Shown one piece after another: positions 1 to 9,793 of a DNA stretch of 21,551 nucleotides. Origin of the DNA: Didymodactylos carnosus. Taxonomy: Eukaryota > Rotifera > Eurotatoria > Philodinida > Philodinidae. The first letter of the stretch is position 1, and each line of letters begins with the position of its first letter. The translations under genes and the position numbers were made by a program. A model generated the notes under the pieces. It did no database searches, was not told where the DNA came from, and saw only the letters and a program-made list of their open reading frames with translations. The stretch covers positions 1 to 21,551 of the forward strand of contig CAJNOQ010003067.1 of NCBI GenBank assembly GCA_905250885.1, written 5' to 3'.

Positions 1-1831
1 GACCCGTTTTCAATAAATTTTAAATATCTCAGGAATGGAGCAAAATTATAAGGAAGCCATACGTCACTCTGTTGCTCGCAGTTTGGCGATTCCGATGATA
101 TATGCAAATGCAGGCTATGTCTTTTCAAAGAAAAAACTAGATAGGTTTACAAAAAATTCATGAGGCTTTGAGCGTCTTGTCTTGGCGCCAAATTTTCAAA
201 AGTATAAAATGAAATATTAATTTTCGAAAAATGTTCTCAGATTCATTTTTCTACACCGAATTTAGAAACCTTAATTAGAAATCTTCAAACTCAAACCAGT
301 ATTTGAAAAATTTGTTTTTTTAAGAATTAACTGTTTTTTGCCATTTTACATGGTAAAAGTTTTTAAATTTTTTCGCCACAAAACTCTTTTTCCAAAATTA
401 AAACATACTTTTCCTTAATCAGCTCGTTGAGCTCTATCCATTCATGTATAAATAAATGAATAATAAATTAGTGTGGAAATTTGGAATTACGGGCAGCTTA
501 CAAACATTTCCTCTGCAACCATCAAAATACGATAATTTTAATTTAGTTTAGTTTTAAAACCACTTATTAGTTACTGGATACTCAAAACAGAACTAATTTC
601 TGGAAGAATTAACAGAAGATACCACGACCGGTTCTCGTCAGGCGGTTTCCTTCGAGAAAGACAAAGTTAAGGCACGGAAAGCTAAAAAATGTCTTCTTAC
701 TAAAATGATAATTCAAGGAAAATAGACAAAGCGAGCTGACTTTTCATCTTTTGACTGAATGCACAAAGAATTTTAAGTCCAAAAAGAATTGTCTGCGATT
801 ATGCTTGCAAAACTCATTTTTTTACTGTTGCGATCCCTTTATCTTTTGAATGTTGTATGTATCAAGTGAGGTTGTGTCTGGAAGAACTTTACTATTCATT
901 TCTTTTAATTCAACTCGCACGAAAAATTTACTTGGTTACGACACGCTATTCAGCATAAACGCTGGAAGCGTATTGTACTTAGAAGTAAAGAAAAAGTGAT
1001 TGTCTATGTTATCGTAGAAAAAAGAAATCTATTGTGAAAGGAAGTTGAGAGAAGAATAATCGAATATTTTATCTTAAAAGAAAACTAATTGTTAGTTTAT
1101 AAAGCAAGAGTGACGTGTACTACTTTTTTTTGTTCTTCTTTAATATCAACTACAAAGGGCGATTTTGCGACTCATTTATTAGCAAATGTACGAAGACTTT
1201 CAGTGAAAAGTTCTATCTGAGATAATTATATTAAGGCCTTCTTGGTTTTCACAAACTGACTGATTGTTTTCTTTTATTTTGACTCAGATGTTAAAAGGAT
1301 AACAGTAGAGACCTGCACGAGTTAAGAAGACTTAAACCGAATCTGTCCCTCCTCCTCATCGAGCCTCCTCACCGAGTTTCACCTCCTGACAGAAATGCGG
1401 ATTTTTTTTTCAAAAGTTGATATTAGCTAAGCATATAAGTGAATCAACCAAGATATATGATGTTATGTAAGAATTCATGCTACTTTTGCAAATATGAAAG
1501 GTTTTTTCAGAAGTTTTTTACAAAGTCTAAAACGATTGGATTTTACTGAAATTCTACTATTCCAGTAAAATATCGAAATCAGAAACGGCTTCACTGATGC
1601 TAGTTTATAGAGCAAACATTTGAGCTTTTCTTCTCAAATTTCTCTCAACTTTGAGCGATGGTTAGATAAAAAGTGATGATAGTTTTACTAAGAGCTCTGA
1701 AATCTGTGCCATACACTATATTTTAAAATTCATTTTTCTCTTCGTCTCTCTAACAATTTCAAAAAATTTTCACTCAGTTTAGATGCTAGAGAGCTCTGTA
1801 TGGTTTGATTTTGTAGAGAGAGGTGGCCATA

Positions 1832-1987
1832 TGACGGTACAGAGTCGGATTTTTGAGCTTCATTCGAAGGTAAGAAAAAAAATAAGGATCTCTGAAAAAG
1901 TCGAGAGAGCTTTTTAGGGGTTTTGACGAAAAATGTTTCATGTTAATTAGGTACACAAAATTTTAAAAATTCGGCTCTGTATTGTCA
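1832..1987. repeat. Imperfect inverted repeat, possible small MITE
   Basis: The 23 bases at 1832-1854 (beginning tgacggtacagagtcgg) match the reverse complement of 1965-1987 with about four mismatches and no gaps. The arms are separated by about 110 bp without coding potential. This spacing and arm length would suit a small non-autonomous DNA transposon or a decayed foldback. No target-site duplication was recognised, so the mobile-element reading is tentative. Confidence 0.35.
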
Positions 1988-2727
1988 AAAACGACAATAT
2001 TTTTTTAGGAACAGAACCATTTGGAACTCTATAGCACCTACAATGAGTGAGAATTTTTGAAAACCTTAACTGTTTCGTTTTTACCACTGTTGTGGCGACA
2101 TCTCGCGAACAAAAACATAGAGTCAATAAAATTTCGTCAAGATACTTTGACATGATCATCGTTCACTGAAAGTTTGGTTCAGAATGGACTTGTAGTTATA
2201 CCGAAATAGAATTCTGATAGGGACTCTTAACTATAGAATAGATAACTCTTCTCTTTGCCAAACCTGTTCGTTTGTAATGTGCTTCATACGTTCAGATGAA
2301 CCTTCTTTAATGACATAATATTTTTTATTCTTCATCATCTGTGAAACACTATTTTAACAATCACTACTCAAACTTAAAGTACTGTAAAAACATTTTCATT
2401 TTCGTGTTGAAATAAAAAAAATAAAAAGTCAGAGAAACAGGAATTAATACCACTGTATTCCATTTAGAGGACATCAGACATGTATACACAGAGTTCAAAA
2501 CAGAAAAAAAATGACATTAAAATTTTTTTGAAGAATTGATTCTATTTTTAAATAAAATAGTTAATAATAGTCGAGTAAACAAAACGCAAGAAACAATAAG
2601 AAAGGATGTAATTTCATAATATTTTTTTTATGTATTGATAAAAATATCGTAACAATAGAACAATAGTTTGTCATTATATATGAAAATAGTTTAAATAAAC
2701 TCATCATTATTATCACAAGTTTATTGT

Positions 2728-2729
2728 AG
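2728..2729 (+). promoter_or_regulatory. Candidate splice acceptor (trans- or leader-splice) 5' of the phosphatase gene
   Basis: The sequence tttattgtag ends at 2729, a good AG acceptor 74 bases before the inferred ATG at 2804. No coding exon is needed upstream. The site could receive a spliced leader, as known in bdelloid rotifers, or close a 5'-UTR intron. It is inferred from consensus only. Confidence 0.35.
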
Positions 2730-2803
2730 AGAAAAAGAGATCCGACAATACTTTGTTTTATTATATTTTTTTCTATGACTATGATCATTTGAATGATAAA
2801 AAT

Positions 2804-4299
2804 ATGCCATTAGAAAATTCAAGAGCTAAATCTATATCGCGTGCTCTTGAACGTCATGGGCCTTCTTTATCAGATTTTCCTCAAAAAACCTATACAGTAG
2901 CAGTAGCTACCAAATCTCATGCATCCATCCTCTCTAGTGATCCAAGCACAACGAGTGCAATGCCGAATAGTAACGGTAATACAAATGATGAAACAAGAAT
3001 AATTGAACGAAATCAAAATAAATTACGAACACAAGAGTCAACACCAAGAAAAAACAGTTTACAAAATCGACAATATAATGGTACACATTGTTCATCTCCA
3101 ACAACTCTTACACCATCAGCAACATCATCTACAGTTGATCGACGTCGAGCAACAGTGTCCGAAGGACGAACATATACAAAAACGACGTCAAATACTTCTA
3201 ACAATGTAACATCACAAAGTAAGCAACAAAGAGAAAAAGAAGATATCTCACAGTTACCACCAACGAAATTAAAATGTACACTTCCAATCGGAACAACACA
3301 ACCCGGATATATTACACCTTCAAAATTATTCAATATTATGGGTCATGGACTTGATAATCAATATTTATTTATGCATGCACATTACTTATATATTATTGAC
3401 TGTCGGACTAAAGAAAAATTTAATGAAAATCATATTGTTACAGGTAAAAAAGTACAAAATCGGCTTCTCATTTAATCGAAATGATTTCTTTTTTCATTGT
3501 AGCAATTCATTGGGAAGATGCATTAAATGGTTCGGTATATATGTCGGTTGTTGAAAAATTTAGTGAAATTGTTTTATATGATGAAAAAGGAATATTTTTT
3601 AATACAACAACTGAAATGAGACGTGTTATTAATCGATTTTCAGGTCCCGGATCTAAAACTTGTTTAACGATGAGTGGTGGATTTGAAGCATTTCGATCAT
3701 TATATCCATTTGTTTGCACCAATACGGACATACGTTCAACGGTTGATAGAGAAAAATTTTTAACCATATATCCATCAGTTGTTATTGACAATCAATTATA
3801 TATTGGTTAGTAACTGTATGCTAAAAAAGAAGAAAATTATTATACATGATCTATATTTATTATAGGTACTGGTCATCAAGCAACAAATTGGAAAGTTGTA
3901 CGTGATTTAAAATTAACTCATATTGTTAATATATCAGTGGAACATGACTGTTTATTCAAAGACAAAATCAAATATTTACATTTGGACCTGGAAGATAAAG
4001 AAGATGTATTGTTAAAAGATCGTTTTGATGAATCAAATCGTTTCATTGAAACAGCTATACAAAATGGGAATGGTCGAATATTAGTTCATTGTAATCTAGG
4101 TATATCACGATCGTGTACAATAACATTAGCCTATTTAATGAAAACGTATAATGCTACACTATCTGAAGCATTTCGATATTTACGCAATAAAAGACCCATT
4201 GTTTGTCCAAATCTCGGCTTTTTATCACAATTACTGGAATTCGAATTAGAACTATTTGGTTATCAATATTCGGACGGTAATGATAATATTTTTCATTAG
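2804..4299 (+). CDS. styxl1: Rhodanese + dual-specificity phosphatase, STYXL1 (MK-STYX)-like, catalytic loop intact
   Basis: There are three exons: 2804-3443, 3503-3805 and 3866-4299. The introns are 59 and 60 bp, GT-AG, both phase 1, and the protein is 458 residues. The start is the first in-frame ATG, in an A-rich context. Residues 1-167 are Ser/Thr/Gln/Asn-rich and probably disordered. Residues 168-310 form a rhodanese-like domain (YIIDCRTKEKFNENHIVTAI, later SGGFEAFRSLYPF). Residues 305-450 form a DSP domain with general-acid candidate D358 (LEDKED) and P-loop H389-C390-NLGIS-R396-S397. GISRSC followed by AYLM, and CPNLGFLSQLLEFE, are closest to STYXL1 as I remember that family, rather than to classical MAPK phosphatases. 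Vertebrate STYXL1 is a pseudophosphatase lacking the His-Cys pair; this protein has it. The expected activity is therefore real phosphotyrosine/phosphoserine hydrolysis, though this is inferred. An atypical DUSP or MKP is the alternative. Confidence 0.82.
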
Positions 4300-4689
4300 T
4301 ACACGAGCGTACAACGCTGTTTTTTCCTTTTTGTATATATTGTAAAATCTATCGGCTCTAAGAGCTTTATGTTGAGTGCTTTTCTGATAATAATAATATT
4401 AAAAGTTTTGTTCTATTCTTTCTAAGGGATAATAAGATGCTTGTACATTTAACACGAATAAGTGAGCGATAGAATCTGACTAAGTTTTGAATATAGAGTA
4501 AAAATTCAAGGAAATTATTTGTTTAATGAATATAGAACTACAAAACTCAAAAAACGGCTGCTTTTATATTCAAGAGAACACAATCAGCATATTTGTTACT
4601 AATAAAATCCTTAAAACGGGTGAAGATAGAAGTGACAACTATCATCATACTAAATGGAAGATAATTTCCTAAATAAACACATTTGTAAG
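4300..4689. other. 3' flank of the phosphatase gene
   Basis: This is noncoding A+T-rich sequence following the stop codon. AATAAA hexamers occur at 4601-4606 and around 4672, roughly 300-370 bases past the stop, and could serve for polyadenylation. Nothing else was recognised before the foldback element. Confidence 0.4.
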
Positions 4690-4851
4690 GTTCAAACTCC
4701 GATTGAGATCAATCTCCGATTAGCCTAAATCAAATTCTAATCACAGTTTAAATTAGTTGAAACTCTCATCCTAGTTTGACCTGTATTTTTAGTCGTACAA
4801 ATTACGATCGGAGTTTCGACTAGGCCAGTCTTGGCCGAAAGGAAAAATTGC
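4690..4851 (+). repeat. Left terminal inverted repeat of foldback element
   Basis: This arm begins gttcaaactccgattgagat and ends near aaggaaaaattgc. It pairs over its full length with 5306-5467. Both arms contain the stretch acgatcggagtttcgactag without mismatch. Confidence 0.8.
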
Positions 4852-5198
4852 CACCATCATTGATCAATTATTTTATTTAATAACTGGTGGTGTATTAGCT
4901 AAAATTGGCAGTGTCGATGATGGAGAAAATCGATCGAATATTCTCACTTATGATAATAGGGATAGAAGATCAGAAAGATTTACCTGACACAATCGCTCAT
5001 TATTTGATTAGTGAAGAAGACTTAACATCTGTCACTTCATCTCCTACATTTTCCACACTATGGTGGTCTGATCAATTTTTTTTGTTATAGATGTCCTTTA
5101 CACTTGTATTCAGTTCTCAAATATTTCTATTGTTAACCCTTATTCAACTGAATGGTGTATAGAAATTTTTAATCTCAATTTGGCCTGGTTCACTCTAT

Positions 5199-5268
5199 AT
5201 ATGCATCAGTTTCAAACTGAAACTGACGTCAATAGTTTCAGTTTCAATTAACTGTCACTGATGCATAT
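5199..5268. repeat. Nested palindrome with CRE-like octamer inside the foldback element
   Basis: An outer 12-bp arm, atatgcatcagt (5199-5210), pairs with 5257-5268. Inside it an 11-bp arm, aaactgaaact (5214-5224), pairs perfectly with 5234-5244. The inner loop region contains the octamer tgacgtca (5224-5231), the consensus CREB/ATF site. The palindromes are directly visible; a regulatory role is speculative. Confidence 0.6.
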
Positions 5269-5305
5269 CTAGTTCAATCTGAGTTTGATCTAGAACGGTT
5301 GGACT

Positions 5306-5467
5306 GCAGTTTTCCCTTTCGACCAAGACTGGCCTAGTCGAAACTCCGATCGTAATTTGTACAACTAAAAATACAAGTCAAACTAGGATGAAAGTTTAAA
5401 CTAGTTTAAACTGTGATTAGAATTTGATCTAGGCTAATCGAAGATTGATCTCAATCGGAGTTTGGAC
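5306..5467 (-). repeat. Right terminal inverted repeat of foldback element
   Basis: This is the reverse-complement partner of 4690-4851, of the same 162-base length with no gaps. Read on the minus strand it begins gtccaaactccgattgagat. Confidence 0.8.
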
Positions 5468-6301
5468 AATGACATGCAGAACCAATAGTGTAAAAGAGTT
5501 CTACTATTTAAGCAAAAAGATTTCAAGTACAAAAGATTTTTACCATCAAATTAAAGTTAATTTAAAAAGTTTTTAACATTTTTTTACCGCCAAATTACAT
5601 GTGAGGACTCTGATACAATTACATCTCTTCTGAAAAATATGTAAGTTCGATTCTACTTTATGCTAGAGGAGGAAAAAAAACTAGTAATAAATAAGCCAGA
5701 TTATAACTCATATGATACATTTTCAAAGATCAATTTTGTAAACATGTTACCACCATAAGTTTCATACTTATAAATTCTGTCGGTGTTTCAATGTGAAGAT
5801 ATCTGATTCGAAATTGATCCAAGAGTATCACGTCTACTTCCATTTTTTTCTCTGAACTATTATTATATGTCTTTGTAATTGTAATACGATATGTAAATTA
5901 ACAAAAAAGATGTGTCACTTTGTTTAAACAACTAGAATGTACACTGCTTTTTTTTGCTAAATATTATTCATTTTGATGTTTTTAAAATTTTTGAGGAAAT
6001 AAAGTTATATGCAACGGTGGTTTAAAAATGCAAATGTATATATTTATTTGGATACGAAACAAAATATATTTGTAGAACATAAATGGACGTAAAATAAATT
6101 GCTTTATCAAAAAAAAACAAAAGAGCGATAACTAAATAAAAAATAAAGATGTGTATAAGTGCGTAAGTGTAAAGTGATTTTAAAAGACAGGAAGAAAAGG
6201 TAAAACTAAAAAATATGTTTATGCAATGAGAGATTGAAATTAAGATTATCATTTTTCTACTACAAAACAAAAAATTATCATTCAGAAAGAGAAATAAAAG
6301 T

Positions 6302-6309
6302 TGATGATA

Positions 6310-6355
<46 letters not shown>

Positions 6356-6362
6356 CGATGAC
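6302..6362. repeat. (GAT)n microsatellite
   Basis: This is a nearly pure trinucleotide repeat of about 60 bp with small interruptions at both ends (tgataatg, gacgatg). It produces the open poly-Asp (plus) and poly-His (minus) frames, which have no non-repetitive coding context. Confidence 0.95.
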
Positions 6363-7010
6363 TACAATGCTTCATTAGAGTTTATATTGCGTAAAAATTG
6401 CGATAAACAAGTGAATTAAAATATAAAATAGAACATTCTCAACAAAAGGAAAAATATATGCTTTGTAGGAGAGGAAAGAACTGGGCACGTACAATATTCG
6501 TAAATATACAAATATACGTATATATATACACAAAACAGCAAAATAAAAATTTATCAGAATAAATAAAAGTTTTTATAAGTACAAAAGTATCGTAGAAACT
6601 TTATCAAATAACTATGCAGCTATTTTCTCTTAAATACACATTAGAATATGGTTCTGTAATTTATTGAATGTTCGGGAGATTAAGTCATTTTTTTCTACAA
6701 ATATTACGCCAACAAAAAGAGAAAGACTCGCACTTTTCAAGTCATAAATACAAATTCAACGTTCATTTGGAATGTTTTTCCTAGAAAAATAAAAAATCTG
6801 TCAATAAGAGTAAGAAAATATTATCATAATGTCTATCATATTAGTCATTTAAAAAAGAAAAGAAGAAGGCTACACAATTCATTTCATTTTACTATACGTA
6901 CAGACAAATACATACAAAATACATCTATAAAAAATATACAAAAGCGTGTCTGTTGATTGCTAGAGGTGTAGAACTATCAGTTTATAAAATATTTCAATCG
7001 ACAATAAGCA

Positions 7011-7014
<4 letters not shown>

Positions 7015-7044
<30 letters not shown>
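7015..7044. repeat. (AG)15 microsatellite
   Basis: This is a pure AG dinucleotide tract of 30 bp, lying about 160 bp beyond the stop codon of the nicotinamidase gene. Confidence 0.95.
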
Positions 7045-7051
<7 letters not shown>

Positions 7052-7207
7052 TCAAGAAAAATAACAAACTGTCAAAAAAGCACTTAGAAAAATAAAAAGA
7101 AGAGACTAAAACTAACTAGCTAGCAAGTGTGCAGAGAGAAAAGAAGAGATAATACAGATTATCATTTAATTAGAAATATTTTTTTTTGATAATTTTGGTG
7201 AATAAAT

Positions 7208-8807
7208 TTACTTCAAACGAATATTATTTAAATTTTCCTTAAATATGTTACGAGTTAATTCTGGACGGCGATCAATACCATCCACCATTCCTGGTACCTG
7301 TAAAATATTGACAATAAAAATGAAAGGATTAACATCTTTTTAAGCATTTTTTTTTGTTTTTATTCTTGAAACAACAAAAGCTTACCACGTTTGAATCAAC
7401 AAATATACAGCCATGTCTATTTAATTCAAGTCTTTTAACTTCAATTTCTTTTGCATCTACACCTCGACAAGCATCTTCAATTAATACTGTACGATAATTA
7501 TGTTCAAGTGAGTGCATCGCAGTTGCAGCTAAAATAAAAATACAAATTTAAACGTAACTAATAGACTAAAATTCTTAAATTCAACATACAAACACAAATA
7601 TCTGTGGCAAGTCCCACAACATAAACATCAGTCACATTTCGCTCTTTCAATTGTTCATCTAAAGTTGTTTTAGCTAATTTCATATTATCCCAAAATGCTG
7701 AATATGAGTCAACATTTGGATTTGCTCCTTTAAACACATGAATTGCATTATCAACTAACTGAATATTAAAAAAAAAAATTGATACTTATAGTGATTTATT
7801 ATTTTTAGTATAATTTTTTTTTCGTCTTCTCTTCTTACAATCAAATCTTTATGAAGAGCAGCACCACGAGTATCTTGTACACAATGAGCTGGCCAAAGAA
7901 CTTGTTCAACTCTTGGTGGACCAACAAATATAAGGGAATCAAGAAGTTTAGCTTCATCTGCGCTAACCTGAAGAAAATAAACAAAAACCAAAAATTTTAA
8001 TTAAATGTTCAATATAAAATTTAATTTAAAAAAACTTACTTTACTTTCTGGATCTATTTCTCTTAAATATCGATTTTCATAAAATGATATATGATTATGT
8101 GGATGCCAATCGTATGTATAGGCAACAACATCAAATCGAACATTTCTTAATACACGATTGATAACAGGAACAACTTCTTCACCTGTGAAGTTACTGTTAG
8201 ATATTTAAGTTATGAACAAAAGAGAAAGATAATTATGTAAATGATACAAATATTTTATATAAATATGATTATTTTAGTACAATAAAAAATGTTAATTATT
8301 TACCTTGATGATTCGCTGGACACGAATGTAAAGCCAATGTACCGCTTATAAAATCATTTTGAACATCAACTATAACCAATGCACTGACGGGTTTCAATGT
8401 TGTTTTTAATGTTTCTTTCCATGCTTGTTGAAATTCATCAAAATCAATTCGATTATCCTGAAAGTAAAACAAATAATAGAAAAGATAAAAATGAATCAGT
8501 AAGATAGTTGTTACCTGATTGAAATCAGTTTCTTGAAAGTATTGTTCAACTAGTTCAGTTAAAAGAAAATAGGGTTGTCGTTTATTTGAAAATAATTCTT
8601 TGAGAAAACGTTGAAAATCATCATGTGACCATGATCCTTGACTAAATGAAATAAATATAAATAAATAAACATTATTAAATAAACTATCAATTTATTCTTA
8701 CTTTGTAGAATCAAAATGACGAAAACATTTTTTAAGTTCTTCTTCCGTAAAATTTCTTTTTAAACAATCAAACGGATCTGAATCAAATGGCGGTGGTGAC
8801 ATAGATT
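7208..8807 (-). CDS. Naam: EF-hand nicotinamidase (isochorismatase family)
   Basis: The enzyme should hydrolyse nicotinamide to nicotinate plus ammonia in NAD salvage. Exons (minus order) are 8807-8702, 8641-8515, 8457-8304, 8182-8040, 7967-7839, 7758-7590, 7528-7386 and 7297-7208. All junctions are GT-AG and phase-consistent. From the ATG at 8802 the protein is 351 residues. N-terminal EF-hand-like loops are DSTNQGSWSHDD (about 31-42) and a better one, DFNQDNRIDFDE. The isochorismatase domain has the full triad: D107 (VIVDVQNDF), K228 (HVFKG) and C273 (ATDICV). Metal ligands are D152 and H154 (YDWHPH) and H203 (WPAHCV). Fused EF-hands plus nicotinamidase match the invertebrate Naam/PNC-1 enzymes; vertebrates use NAMPT instead. 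A frame-compatible further 5' exon at 9270-9405 may add 47 residues. Confidence 0.9.
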
Positions 8808-8809
8808 CT
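8808..8809 (-). promoter_or_regulatory. Splice acceptor 5 bases before the nicotinamidase ATG
   Basis: On the minus strand the sequence atactttag precedes aatctATG. This AG either joins cis-spliced exon 9270-9405 in frame or accepts a spliced leader, leaving a five-base leader before ATG 8802. Both readings fit the sequence. Confidence 0.5.
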
Positions 8810-9269
8810 AAAGTATAAAAGAAAAATTCTAGTTCGCAATATTTTCATAAATATTGAAAAATGTCGAAATACAATGATGTGCTCATTTTTTCAAATTAAG
8901 AATAAAAAAAAATCTATAATTAAACCTTAAGATAATATCAACTAAATTAGAAAAATAATCAGAACAAAGAAGCATATATTTGCTTTTTTCTTTTCTCTTA
9001 TAGACAAAAATATAAATGGTGTAGACAAAGAAGATCTATGCAATATTTTTGCAATAGTTTTTGACATAAATTTCAATCATCTTTCCTTTAACCTTTCATA
9101 GGTACATAAGAGAGGATGGTAATAATTCACAAACGGCAGAAAGTAGTCTACTGCTAAGAAATTTTCAAAAGCTTTAAAGAAATAAAGTCATTAAAAAACA
9201 TTGTAAACAGTGAATAATGTCGATGTTTTTTATCGATTAATAAAAACAGTTGAATTCTGTCACTGTTAC

Positions 9270-9405
9270 CTTTTTGACCCATTCCTATATGGACATGAGA
9301 TGCTGACTTAGCTAAAAATTTTAAACAATCATTATTGACTACAATGGGAGCTAAAAGCGATTTAACTATAAATGTTGAATGATAGAGTATATTTCGAATA
9401 CCCAT
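9270..9405 (-). CDS. Naam: Possible first coding exon of the nicotinamidase gene
   Basis: An ATG at 9405, with A at -3 and G at +4, opens a frame of 45 codons plus one base. It ends at a donor (caaaaag then gtaacag). Joining to the acceptor at 8808/8809 keeps frame and gives Glu-Ser before Met of the shorter protein. The encoded stretch (MGIRNILYHSTFIVKSLLAP and onward) is hydrophobic with scattered basic residues and few acids, so an organelle or membrane targeting role is conceivable. The implied 462-bp intron is much longer than the others in this gene. The competing explanation is that the gene starts at 8802 after leader splicing and this frame is chance. Confidence 0.4.
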
Positions 9406-9744
9406 AGTTTATTACTATTGTTTTTGATTATTATGCTTAATAAAAACCAGTTTTTCATATGTAACAATCTTTTTTTTTTAAGAGGAAAATAAAAAAAAAA
9501 AAGAAGAGGAACCGGTGAAGAAACGTTTCACTGTTGTGTTGAATGAATAAGTGAAACAATTAAGGAACAACGATGCAAAATAAAAAGAGGAAAAAAAAAG
9601 AACAAAAAACAAAATTAAATAGAGGTATAGACTCGAGGGTAATATATTGAACACTTTAGCATAGTTACCGTCTTAAATTATTCTCATAAATTCTACATTT
9701 AGCGTATAGGAACCGGTTTTTTGCAGTGATTTATTTTTTTCCAG

Positions 9745-9756
<12 letters not shown>

Positions 9757-9793
<37 letters not shown>
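9757..9793. repeat. (AT)n(GT)n compound microsatellite
   Basis: About 24 bp of alternating AT is followed directly by about 13 bp of alternating GT. Such alternating purine-pyrimidine tracts can adopt cruciform or Z-DNA. The tract runs straight into the palindrome gtgacgtcac. Confidence 0.95.

Larger units (their letters stand above)
1..2729. other. A+T-rich intergenic region, no convincing gene
   Basis: No reading frame here looks like a real gene. Frames are short, interrupted and A+T-driven. Visible structure is limited to an imperfect inverted repeat (1832-1987), a 13-bp GC-rich motif repeated twice in tandem (1351-1376, cctcctcaYcgag), and two short open stretches with less biased composition (35-163 and 597-725). 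The open stretches are described under findings. The 3' end of this stretch presumably holds the promoter and any 5' leader intron of the phosphatase gene starting at 2804, but no TATA or initiator element could be assigned. Confidence 0.6.
4690..5467. mobile_element. 778-bp foldback / MITE-like element with 162-bp terminal inverted repeats
   Basis: The left arm (4690-4851) aligns without gaps to the reverse complement of the right arm (5306-5467). About a dozen of the 162 positions differ, and nearly all differences are transitions. The roughly 450-bp interior has no transposase. It carries a 60-codon open frame (about 4905-5090) of unknown nature and a nested palindrome near 5199-5268. Long arms and a short non-transposase core are typical of foldback or non-autonomous DNA elements. 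No clear target-site duplication flanks it, so the exact ends and superfamily are uncertain. It lies in the intergenic space between two convergent genes. Confidence 0.8.
5468..7207. other. Intergenic A+T-rich DNA with microsatellites
   Basis: This is noncoding sequence between the foldback element and the 3' end of the nicotinamidase gene. The poly-Asp and poly-His frames near 6300 only translate the GAT microsatellite. An ATTAAA on the minus strand (7165-7170), about 40 bases past the nicotinamidase stop, could be its polyadenylation signal. No RNA gene was seen. Confidence 0.5.

Noticed and set aside
1947..2159. Minus-strand 70-codon frame
   Set aside because: No known motif, no plausible start context, no splice partners; it overlaps one arm of the inverted repeat at 1832-1987.
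3013..3333. Minus-strand 106-codon frame opposite phosphatase exon 1
   Set aside because: It is antisense to a low-complexity coding exon, and the plus strand continues in phase into conserved domains.
5575..5660. Possible tRNA because of gttcgattc resembling a B box
   Set aside because: No matching A box, acceptor stem or anticodon arm could be folded around it.
6022..6419. Open frames on both strands with poly-His (minus) and poly-Asp (plus) runs
   Set aside because: The runs are direct translation of the GAT microsatellite; the flanking residues are A+T-driven and no splice partners or start context support a gene.
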